A DNA stretch of 64,000 nt, taken from assembly GCF_036689815.1 (NCBI RefSeq), contig NZ_JBAHUR010000008.1, forward strand, positions 103,618 through 167,617. The letters run 5' to 3'. Below the pieces are notes generated by a model. The model saw only the letters and a program-made list of their open reading frames with translations, was not told where the DNA came from and made no database searches. Shown here in pieces: positions 17,091 to 24,259 of this stretch. Made by a program: the position numbers and the translations under genes. This stretch comes from Magnetovibrio sp. PR-2 (GTDB taxonomy: Bacteria; Pseudomonadota; Alphaproteobacteria; Rhodospirillales; Magnetovibrionaceae). Positions within the stretch are counted from its first letter, which is position 1, and every line of letters begins with the position of its first letter.

Positions 17091-17202
17091 CGGTTATGGC
17101 GGTGGAAAACACAACGCAAACCCAAAGTTGAACGATCCTATGAACCCACATTATAATAGTATCTTCGATGTTTATAGGTGAGCCATAAACCGAGGCGCAT
17201 TG

Positions 17203-18063
17203 ATGTTCAAAATATTTTTTGTTGTCAGTCTTTGCCTATTTTTGCTTGTTCCACCACCAGTTTTGGCTGGTGTAGCGGAAGGCAAGGCAGCTTTTGTAAA
17301 ACAAGATTATGAACTGGCTTACAAAGAGTGGCTTCCTGTGGCCGAAGCAGGTCACCCGGAAGCCGCATACTTGATTGCCATGATGTATCGTGAGGGGCTA
17401 GGTGTCGAAACCGACCAATCACTTGCGTTGTCATGGCAGCGCAAAGCCGCTGAACTAGGGCATCCGAGGGCTCAATACTTGCTTGCAAGGCGATATGCTG
17501 AAGGTGATGGCTTTATTAAAGACCAGAATCAATTTCTATACTGGCTTGTTAAATCGGCAGAAGGGGGATTTGACTTTGGTCAGATGGTGCTGGCGCGGAT
17601 GCACTTGCACGGTCAACTCGTGGAGAAAAATCCGCAACGGGCATTTGAGTTGTTGGAAAAATCAGCCAGCCAGGGTTTTGCTGAGGCACAATATCACCTT
17701 GGCACCCTTTATGAAACTGGCGTAGGCACGAAGCTCGACAAGCCATCGGCATTTCATTGGTACGAGAGTGCGGCTTATAAAGGCAATGCAAGAGCACAAT
17801 CCGAGCTTGGCGTAGCTTACGCGGAAGGTAAAGGTGTCGAGCGAGATTTAACCAAAGCTGTGGAATGGATCAGTCGCGCTATACTGAATGGTGATGATAC
17901 GCGAGAAATTTTCTTACTTGCCTTGATCATTGACGAAAGCGAAGAAAGAGTGCGTGAAAATATAAATAAGCCAGAATTTGTCGCTCAAAGAATTGAAATC
18001 GTAGATCAAAAATACTTTGGAATTGAGCCATTTAAATTGCTTATTGGGAAATACGCTGAATAG
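17203..18063 (+). CDS. Secreted Sel1-repeat (TPR-like) protein
   Basis: A 286-residue protein with a signal peptide (residues 1-23, ending near PPVLAG) followed by about five Sel1-like repeats of 36 residues with the A-x-Y-x-L-G-x-x-Y-x-x-G-x-G-V pattern, for example EAQYHLGTLYETGVG and RAQSELGVAYAEGKGV. Such alpha-solenoid repeats mediate protein contacts. The ATG at 17203 has GAGG upstream. It follows the peptidoglycan-binding gene by 112 nt (21 nt if that gene is read through its C tract) and is likely in the same transcription unit. Base composition is more AT-rich than in neighbouring housekeeping genes. Confidence 0.8.
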   Translation: MFKIFFVVSLCLFLLVPPPVLAGVAEGKAAFVKQDYELAYKEWLPVAEAGHPEAAYLIAMMYREGLGVETDQSLALSWQRKAAELGHPRAQYLLARRYAEGDGFIKDQNQFLYWLVKSAEGGFDFGQMVLARMHLHGQLVEKNPQRAFELLEKSASQGFAEAQYHLGTLYETGVGTKLDKPSAFHWYESAAYKGNARAQSELGVAYAEGKGVERDLTKAVEWISRAILNGDDTREIFLLALIIDESEERVRENINKPEFVAQRIEIVDQKYFGIEPFKLLIGKYAE

Positions 18064-18263
18064 TATTGGGGGATGAATTACAGCAATGGTATGGACGGCC
18101 CCAACGGACTCTAGATGAGCCATACTGGTGAGTGTCACAACTATCCACTAAAGGGAGCGCCCTAACAATGCGGTCAGAGTTAATTGATTTAGCTGAAGTC
18201 GTTCAGACTTGATCTCAAAGACGCCACGTCAAAACCGGGAACTGTCAGATCAGGTCGCGACTA

Positions 18264-19250
18264 CTACAAATAAGGTCTAAAATTATTTTTGACCCAAATT
18301 TCTATAACCGCCAAGTCTCCTTTTGATAAGTGAGGAAGTATGCCGTTCATTCTGGACAGGGCTTCTTCTCCACCTCCATTCTTATGGGCACGTTGATACC
18401 AAAAGTAGGCCATGGAAATGTCCTGGTGAAATTGATCTCCGATTTCTAATCGTCGGGCGAGTTCAAATTGTGCATGAAGGTCACCTTTATCGGCTTTGTC
18501 GACAAGTACAGCCTGGGAGAAGCGCTTGTTACTTCTCTCAGGAAGTGCCCGTTTTTGCTTATCTTGAGCATCAAAACCAACCAATTTGGCGAATGTGACA
18601 AGCTCCCTTATTTTTGGATTTTCCTCAGATCGTTTTTTTATCTCTTGCGCCATACGCAACGCTTTTTTTGCGTCGGCAGACTTAAACTTTGTGGCCCAGT
18701 CAATGCCATCTTGCATGAAGCGCGAAATAATCGTCGGTCGTCCGTCCGTAAGGCGGCACTCTGTGATGGCCCGCATCCAAACGTCATGCTCCGAGCCCTC
18801 GTCAACTGCGATATAGGCCAAAAACGCAGATTGATGGCGAAGAACATCCAAGAATTCGGCTGAATAAATGGGTTGGGTAATTCTGTCATATGCGCACATT
18901 TTTTCAATGTACTCATCATCTGAAACGCCTTCGGGGACACCTGTCGACGCGGATGGAAAACCGGTTACACGCTCAAGAATGCGATCCAAGATGAGGTCAA
19001 GAGATTGTTCGTCTTGAGCCTCGAAAGCGACTTTGGCTTTTTGGACCAAAGCTTGTATCGACGGCTGATCCGATGTTTCGGCGAAGGAAAAATGTGGAAA
19101 TAGGCTAACGACGAGCAACAGAGCCCCCGCCACTAACGGGCCTAAATCAATCAATCCGCGCTTAGCTGCCAAGTTGCAGGCCAACACGGCCAATAGGGAT
19201 TGGCTTTCGGTAAGGTTGGAGCGATCCCTTTTGAGTTGCGTCTGCATCAT
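18264..19250 (-). CDS. Secreted or membrane-anchored protein with C-terminal Sel1-like repeats
   Basis: A 328-residue protein with a hydrophobic N-terminal segment (about residues 35-60, LVAGALLLVVSLFPHFSFAE) that is a signal peptide or anchor preceded by an unusually long charged stretch. The central part has no family I recognise. Near the C-terminus ADKGDLHAQFELARRLEIGD and MAYFWYQRAHKNGGGEEAL form Sel1-like repeats. The ATG at 19250 has GGGG 7 nt upstream; an earlier ATG at 19280 is possible. It is convergent with the Sel1 gene at 17203, and both look like part of the same accessory patch. Confidence 0.65.
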   Translation of the reverse strand: MMQTQLKRDRSNLTESQSLLAVLACNLAAKRGLIDLGPLVAGALLLVVSLFPHFSFAETSDQPSIQALVQKAKVAFEAQDEQSLDLILDRILERVTGFPSASTGVPEGVSDDEYIEKMCAYDRITQPIYSAEFLDVLRHQSAFLAYIAVDEGSEHDVWMRAITECRLTDGRPTIISRFMQDGIDWATKFKSADAKKALRMAQEIKKRSEENPKIRELVTFAKLVGFDAQDKQKRALPERSNKRFSQAVLVDKADKGDLHAQFELARRLEIGDQFHQDISMAYFWYQRAHKNGGGEEALSRMNGILPHLSKGDLAVIEIWVKNNFRPYL

Positions 19251-19347
19251 ACACATTCCCCTTGAGTGTGCAGCCATCATACGACCTTCGCACGAGCCAA
19301 GTCACCCCAATTTGGCGTTTAGACAATCGCGCCCACGACCAACAAAA

Positions 19348-19376
19348 AAACGGCGGAGCACCCTGCTCCGCCGTTT
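19348..19376 (-). terminator. Rho-independent terminator after the SlyD-type gene
   Basis: A 13-bp perfect stem (AAACGGCGGAGCA / TGCTCCGCCGTTT) with a 3-nt loop, followed on the minus strand by a run of Ts. It lies 26 nt past the stop of the PPIase gene. Confidence 0.9.
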
Positions 19377-19402
19377 GGCAATCTCAGACCTAAACCCACC
19401 GC

Positions 19403-19915
19403 TCAGTTGATCGGGACAGCGTTGTCCATGTTGATGTTGGGGGTGTCTTCTACGGCTCCGCCGTATTCGATTTCTTCTTCCGTGGCGGCGCGGACGTTGA
19501 GGACTTCGAGCTTGAAGATCACCATGCGGCCACACAGCGGGTTGTTGCCGTCGATGGTCAGCGTTTTGTCGTCCATGCGCGTCACGATGAAGTTTTTCGG
19601 CTCGCCTTTGGAGTTTTCCATGGTGATGGTCATGCCGATTTCACGGTACTCTTCGGGCACGTTTTCAAGCGCGTCCGTGAACACCAGGTTTTCATCGCGC
19701 GGGCCATAGAGCACGTTGCAGTCGATGGGGACTTCGATGATGTCGCCCTTCTTCTTACCGGCGAGCTCGGACGTCACGCTGTCGTCCAGGGCACAGTCGC
19801 AGCCGTGCACGTAGCCGATGGGATATTCCACAGCAATCAGCTGTTCACCGGTCTTTTGGTCGATGACCTTGTAGCTCAGCTCGACGAACTTATCGTCTTC
19901 AATTTTTTCGCTCAT
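19403..19915 (-). CDS. FKBP-type peptidyl-prolyl isomerase, SlyD-like
   Basis: A 170-residue protein with SlyD layout: an N-terminal FKBP strand (FVELSYKVIDQKTGEQL), G-Y-V-H-G-C-D, then an inserted-flap domain (GDIIEVPIDCNVLYGPRDENLVF, and TRMDDKTLTIDGNNPLCGR), where VDxNHPLAG-like DGNNPLCG closes the FKBP core. Unlike E. coli SlyD there is no His-rich tail; the end is acidic. Such proteins fold or insert metal into redox enzymes. It is 20 nt after the gene at 19936 and downstream of aprA, which suggests help in maturation of the APS reductase, but that is inference. Confidence 0.78.
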   Translation of the reverse strand: MSEKIEDDKFVELSYKVIDQKTGEQLIAVEYPIGYVHGCDCALDDSVTSELAGKKKGDIIEVPIDCNVLYGPRDENLVFTDALENVPEEYREIGMTITMENSKGEPKNFIVTRMDDKTLTIDGNNPLCGRMVIFKLEVLNVRAATEEEIEYGGAVEDTPNINMDNAVPIN

Positions 19916-19935
19916 GTCAGACTTGTTCCCACACC

Positions 19936-20289
19936 TTAGAAGATGGACGCGCCAAAGACTTTGATTTCGTCTTTGTCATTATAGCCCAAAACCAAGCGGC
20001 CCAGCCACTCGCCTTCTTTTTTGGTGGAGCGCACCCGGTACAGCACCGTGATGTGCTCTCCACGGCGGATCATGCCGAGGTGGTCGTAAACTTCGGACAA
20101 GGAGCGCGTCAGCTCCGAGCGCGCGAATTGTTTGCCGATTTCGACTTCGTTCAAGCCTTGGACCAAGGTGTAATCGAAGTTGCGGATGAACTTGCCGTAC
20201 TCGCCCGCATTGGAAAAGCGGATCATGTCTTGCCACATGGGCTCGGCCACGGCGAGGATTTCTTCGTCAGAAAGATCAATAATGTTCAT
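19936..20289 (-). CDS. Conserved-looking cytoplasmic protein of unknown function
   Basis: A 117-residue soluble protein, start with GAGAA 6 nt upstream. It begins with an acidic helix (DLSDEEILAVAEPMWQDM) and ends in beta-strand-like segments (HITVLYRVRSTKKEGEWLGRLVLGY), an alpha+beta pattern that could be an NTF2-like or similar fold. I recognise no family. It lies 20 nt before the SlyD-like gene and 129 nt after aprA, from which it is separated by a strong terminator, so it needs its own promoter or read-through. Confidence 0.65.
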   Translation of the reverse strand: MNIIDLSDEEILAVAEPMWQDMIRFSNAGEYGKFIRNFDYTLVQGLNEVEIGKQFARSELTRSLSEVYDHLGMIRRGEHITVLYRVRSTKKEGEWLGRLVLGYNDKDEIKVFGASIF

Positions 20290-20334
20290 GTGCGTTCTCT
20301 ATTCAACTGGGGGCATGACCTTGCCAGGGAGCAA

Positions 20335-20410
20335 AAAAAAGATCAACACCTGAGCGTTGATCTTTTTTAAGGCTCCGGCGGGAGCTCCTGATGAAGCTCT
20401 CGCCGGGTGT
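20335..20410 (-). terminator. Tandem stem-loop and Rho-independent terminator after aprA
   Basis: On the minus strand, just past the aprA stop, comes a GC-rich hairpin (CCGGCGAGAGCT with AGCTCCCGCCGG, about 20376-20407). It is followed by a classic terminator whose 13-bp stem AAAAAAGATCAAC / GTTGATCTTTTTT spans 20335-20368. The A/T flanks would also end transcription in the other direction. The double structure should protect and end the aprMBA message. Confidence 0.88.
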
Positions 20411-20417
20411 TTTCATG

Positions 20418-22301
20418 TTACTCAGCAGCTGCTGCAGTTTCGTCTTCGACGAGGTGGTACAGCGGTGCTTTTTCCATGGTGTATGCGCCGGTTTGCGGAT
20501 CACGACGCGACACGGTCAGGACGTGCCAGTTTTCGTCATCCACTTTCATGGCGTCACCACGGTAGTAGTAACCCGGCCAACGCGTTTCTTTACGGAACAG
20601 CGTGTGCTGCATCACGCACTCAGAGGTGCGATGACGGTGCTTGACTTCCCAAGCGCGCAGCAGTTCGTGAAGGTCGGAAGCCGCAACTTTTTCAAGATCT
20701 TCTTCCAAAATCTTCATTTTCATGAGGCCGATGCTCAACAGTTTGTCGTTGGTCATGTAGCTAACCGTCACACCGCCAGCGTATTCGTCCATCAGCTTTT
20801 GCAGACGGTCGAGAGCTTGACGCGGGTTGATGTAGTTCGGGTTAACAGAACCAGCAACAATGTCGTTGCGATGGATTTTGTAGTGTTCCATCGGCTTGTA
20901 GACTTCTTCCTTCAGCTTGTTGATTTGGCTGTCGGTGACGCGGATGCCTTCGGCTTTGCCGTCGTCGATGTACTTACAAGCAGATTTCGCAGAGATACGA
21001 CCTTCGGTGAACGAACCGGAAGAGAACGCGTGCGGCGTGCCGCCAACTGCGTCACCGGCGCCGAACAGACCTTCGACGGTCATCATGCGGTTGTAGCCCC
21101 ACTGGTATTCCGGCGGAGAAATGTCTTCCGGACCCGAGCACCATGCGCCGCAACCGGTGGCGTGCGAACCCATAACGTACGGTTCGGACGTGGTCAGTTC
21201 CGGGTTTTGGTATTTCGGATCGACGTCGGTTGCTGCCCACAAGACAGCTTGACCAACGGTCATGCCCAAGAAGTTGTGCCAACCGATTTCTTCCAGGTGC
21301 GGATCTTGGAAGGAGTGCATGGTGACCATGTGGATCGGACCGCGGCCAGCGTTGACCTCGTTGATGATCGCGTGGTTACGCAAGCACGTCGGGATCGGAC
21401 GGTGGGTCGCGTGGGACAGTTCCGGATCCAAGTATTCTTTACCGACCATTTTTTGCAGGGCCGGGAACCACTTGGATTCGTACTCTTCGCCATATGCGTT
21501 TTGGGTGTAGGTTTTGAGGTGCAAGAAGTAAGCACCAACCGGACCGTAACCGTCTTTAAAGCGCGCCAGCACGATGCGGTTTTCCATCTGGGTCATTTTT
21601 GCACCAGCGTTGATCATCAACGCGTATGCAGAACCAGAGGACCACGGAGCGTACCAAACACGGCCAGCACCTTCGCCCACGGAACGCGGTTTGAAGATGT
21701 TGGAAGCGCCACCAGCACCGCAAACAACGGTTTTGGATTTAAAGACGTGGAAGTTACCCGTACGAACGTTGAAACCAACAGCACCGGCAACGCGGTTTTC
21801 TTTGGCTTCGTCCATCAGCAAGTGGGTGACGGCAACACGGTTGTAAACTTTGTCAGCGGATTTTTTCGCTGCTTCAGCAACAAGCGGCTTGTAGCTTTCA
21901 CCGTGGATCATGATCTGCCAGCGACCTTCACGCAGGAAGGAGCCTTTTTCCAGATCACGCATGATCGGCATGCCCCACTCTTCGAATTGGTGAACAGCGG
22001 AATCGACGTGACGTGCCATATCAAACAGCAAGTCTTCGCGAACCATGCCCATCAAATCGATGCGCGCGTAGCGCACGTGGTCTTCCGGGTTGTTCTCGCC
22101 AAAGCGGGTACCCATGTAGCAGTTGATCGCGTACAGACCTTGAGCAACAGCACCGGAGCGATCGATGTTTGCTTTTTCGGCAATCACGATCTTTTTGTTT
22201 TGACCCCAGTAGCGGGCTTCGAAAGCTGCACCAGTACCGCCAAGGCCAGCACCAGCGACGAGGATGTCGATATTGTCTTCGACGATAGTTTTGTAAGCCA
22301 T
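20418..22301 (-). CDS. aprA: Adenylylsulfate reductase alpha subunit AprA
   Basis: A 627-residue flavoprotein. The N-terminus has the FAD-binding motif DILVAGAGLGGTGAAFEARYWG, and the protein continues with KTVVCGAGGASNIFKPRS, the second half of the FAD site, and GLFGAGDAVGGTPHAFSSGSFTEGR typical of AprA. It catalyses interconversion of sulfite + AMP and APS in the cytoplasm. With AprM rather than QmoABC as neighbour, the set has the layout reported for sulfur-oxidising bacteria, so it probably runs oxidatively, feeding APS to ATP sulfurylase (sat at 26949). The start overlaps the aprB stop by one base (TAATG). Confidence 0.96.
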   Translation of the reverse strand: MAYKTIVEDNIDILVAGAGLGGTGAAFEARYWGQNKKIVIAEKANIDRSGAVAQGLYAINCYMGTRFGENNPEDHVRYARIDLMGMVREDLLFDMARHVDSAVHQFEEWGMPIMRDLEKGSFLREGRWQIMIHGESYKPLVAEAAKKSADKVYNRVAVTHLLMDEAKENRVAGAVGFNVRTGNFHVFKSKTVVCGAGGASNIFKPRSVGEGAGRVWYAPWSSGSAYALMINAGAKMTQMENRIVLARFKDGYGPVGAYFLHLKTYTQNAYGEEYESKWFPALQKMVGKEYLDPELSHATHRPIPTCLRNHAIINEVNAGRGPIHMVTMHSFQDPHLEEIGWHNFLGMTVGQAVLWAATDVDPKYQNPELTTSEPYVMGSHATGCGAWCSGPEDISPPEYQWGYNRMMTVEGLFGAGDAVGGTPHAFSSGSFTEGRISAKSACKYIDDGKAEGIRVTDSQINKLKEEVYKPMEHYKIHRNDIVAGSVNPNYINPRQALDRLQKLMDEYAGGVTVSYMTNDKLLSIGLMKMKILEEDLEKVAASDLHELLRAWEVKHRHRTSECVMQHTLFRKETRWPGYYYRGDAMKVDDENWHVLTVSRRDPQTGAYTMEKAPLYHLVEDETAAAAE

Positions 22302-22783
22302 TAGTACTGGACCCCTTCAACAATCTTCAAGCCGTTGGTTTCCAGCGTGTGGATCCCGCCGTCATCCATGCGGATGTACTTCGGCTCGTTATACAGATAT
22401 TGGCTGTCGCGTTGTTCTTGGGTCGGTGCCGGAACGTCACGCAATTGCGGGATGTACTTGCCCCACGGCTTGGTGGTGATCGGAGCCAAGAGGCTGAGAT
22501 CTTTCTTGCCATTGCGGAATTTGATGCGCCAGGCAATAACACCTTTTTCTTCGTCGCGCACGGCGCGAACGCTGTGACCCAACGGTGCGAAGTCGGCGTA
22601 ACCACGAACGTCGATGGCGTTTTGCGGGCACGCTTTCACGCAAGAATAGCATTCCCAGCACATGTTCGGTTCGATGTTGTACGCACGGCGATACGTCGTA
22701 TCGATGTGCATGATGTCAGACGGGCAGATATCAACACAGTGTCCGCAGCCGTCGCATCGTGTCATATAGACAAAAGTAGGCAT
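22301..22783 (-). CDS. aprB: Adenylylsulfate reductase beta subunit AprB
   Basis: A 160-residue ferredoxin-like subunit. Two [4Fe-4S] motifs are visible: CDGCGHCVDICP (Cys10, 13, 16, 20) and CWECYSCVKACP further on. The C-terminal extension with KPWGKYIPQLRD and the end segment wraps AprA in known structures. It passes electrons between the AprA flavin and the membrane partner, here probably AprM. It lies 42 nt after aprM and overlaps aprA by one base, so the heterodimer is made from one message. Confidence 0.96.
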   Translation of the reverse strand: MPTFVYMTRCDGCGHCVDICPSDIMHIDTTYRRAYNIEPNMCWECYSCVKACPQNAIDVRGYADFAPLGHSVRAVRDEEKGVIAWRIKFRNGKKDLSLLAPITTKPWGKYIPQLRDVPAPTQEQRDSQYLYNEPKYIRMDDGGIHTLETNGLKIVEGVQY

Positions 22784-22825
22784 AATTCGTTTCCTTCCCT
22801 GTTCGAAAGAATCTTGCAGGTTAAC

Positions 22826-23668
22826 TTAGTAGTGCTTGGGTTTCTCACGCTTGATACCGAGGCCCATGTAGGACGGGTTGGTACCCATGTATTCCGGAAT
22901 GTCCGGATAGCGTTTTTGAATTTCGCTGCTCGTCAGATCGAAATCTTCCGGCAAGTTCTCACGAGAACCGTCAGCTTTGATCACGCGTTTGTTGAACGCA
23001 GCAGCCGGTTTGAAGAACATGTGAGCGAATTTGGACCACAGCACACCGCCAAACAAGAATGTTGCGGAGATGATGAACAGAGCCAAGAAGATGGTCGTCC
23101 ACATGGCATCGCCTTTGGATTGCATGATGGACCACAACAGACCGAAGGTCGTGGTGCCCAGCAGAGACAAGATAAACAAGTCAGCCTGGACGATGCGGAA
23201 CAAAGACACAGCTTCGGCAGATACATCAACGCGGATGAAGAACCAGAACCAGTAACCGCCGACCATGACCATGATCGCACCCAGGTGCCACAGTTGAGCA
23301 ACAATTGCCGGAGCTTCGCCGGTGTAGGCAAAGGTCAGCGCAACGGTGCTCACGATGAACAAGATAAAGCCCCACATCATCAGCATGTGAGAGATGCGAC
23401 GCATCGGGTTGCAGAATTCACCAGCCGTTGCCACGTCTACGGTAGCGACTTTAACGGCGATGCCGATTTTGTCGCCTGCGCCGAGTTCACGCACACGGTT
23501 GGCTTCAGCCTGTTTGGCTTTAGCAAAAAAGTATTTAGCGCTTTTCTTATGGATCATGTCGTAGATCGTCATACCGACAACCAAGATAGCCATCAAAATG
23601 ACATAGCCTTGGATCATCTCGGCAGAGATCGTCTCCGTAAGCGCAGCGAATGGATTACTGGCGAACAT
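22826..23668 (-). CDS. aprM: APS reductase membrane anchor AprM
   Basis: A 280-residue membrane protein with about five helices and a soluble C-terminal tail ending YMGLGIKREKPKHY. It stands directly before aprB and aprA, the aprMBA order known from phototrophic and other sulfur oxidisers, where AprM replaces QmoABC as the likely link between APS reductase and the quinone pool. The segment GEFCNPMRRISHMLMMWGFILF and later His residues within or near helices could ligate haem, as in related cytochrome b-like subunits, but that is not certain. Confidence 0.85.
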   Translation of the reverse strand: MFASNPFAALTETISAEMIQGYVILMAILVVGMTIYDMIHKKSAKYFFAKAKQAEANRVRELGAGDKIGIAVKVATVDVATAGEFCNPMRRISHMLMMWGFILFIVSTVALTFAYTGEAPAIVAQLWHLGAIMVMVGGYWFWFFIRVDVSAEAVSLFRIVQADLFILSLLGTTTFGLLWSIMQSKGDAMWTTIFLALFIISATFLFGGVLWSKFAHMFFKPAAAFNKRVIKADGSRENLPEDFDLTSSEIQKRYPDIPEYMGTNPSYMGLGIKREKPKHY

Positions 23669-23699
23669 TAATTCCTCCCATGTTGCAGCCTTCCGGCTC

Positions 23700-23728
23700 G
23701 CAATAGTTATTTGTCACACTTATTGCAA
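23700..23728 (-). promoter_or_regulatory. Candidate promoter of aprMBA
   Basis: On the minus strand TTGCAA (23723-23728) and TATTGC (23700-23705) are 17 bp apart, 30-60 nt upstream of aprM. Both hexamers are only partial matches, so this is a weak prediction. Confidence 0.35.
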
Positions 23729-24259
23729 GCCACGTTCATTAGCGGATCAGTATATAAATCAAATGTCATTTGACAATCAGTTTGATGGCTTGACTCGCAA
23801 TTAAATTCGGAAGTTCTCATATAAGAAAAACCTGAAATTATTTTATATATTAATTTCAATATATTAAACCATAGTTTAGAGTAATAATTACTAGTATTAA
23901 GGTTGTTTTGCGGGTGCGAAATGTTCGTTTTCCCACATGAATTCTGAACATTTGATGCTCGATTCATATGCTGCAGAGCACAAAAATTACATGCTGCGGA
24001 GCACAATTACATGTGTTTTGGAGGCCGAGTCTGGCAGTCGGTTTCCAGCTCATCGTGCAAGCCGCGATCACTCCCCAAAGGCCTCTATTTGAGACGTCGA
24101 GAGGGGGGAGATATATCTTCATTGAACAGGAGGACGAACACCCCGCCTCGGTTTCGCTTTCTGTTCTTATGCAGGCATGTGACTGACCTGCTCGCGTTGA
24201 TCAGTTCCGCCCTATAAAGGACCTTTTGCACATATCATGAGAGAAACAGAACGGTTTGC
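23729..24259. other. AT-rich intergenic region with a tandem direct repeat
   Basis: There is no convincing gene in these 530 nt; the one longer frame (minus, 23707-24006) has no ribosome site and odd composition. ATGCTGCAGAGCAC plus an A-rich tail (23968-23990) is repeated at once as ATGCTGCGGAGCAC (23991-24010). The rest is upstream DNA of aprM and downstream DNA of the kinase gene. Confidence 0.5.

Noticed and set aside
19936..20289. Naming the unknown gene next to aprA as a sulfur-relay protein
   Set aside because: It has no conserved Cys at all, so a sulfur-carrier role is not supported by the sequence.
20391..22304. Very long open frame (637 codons) on the plus strand opposite aprA
   Set aside because: It is the mirror of the aprA codon bias; the minus-strand frame has clear AprA motifs and a ribosome site, the plus frame has neither.
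23707..24006. A 99-codon minus-strand frame upstream of aprM
   Set aside because: Asn/Ser/Cys-rich sequence from AT-rich DNA, no ribosome site, covers the likely promoter and repeat.
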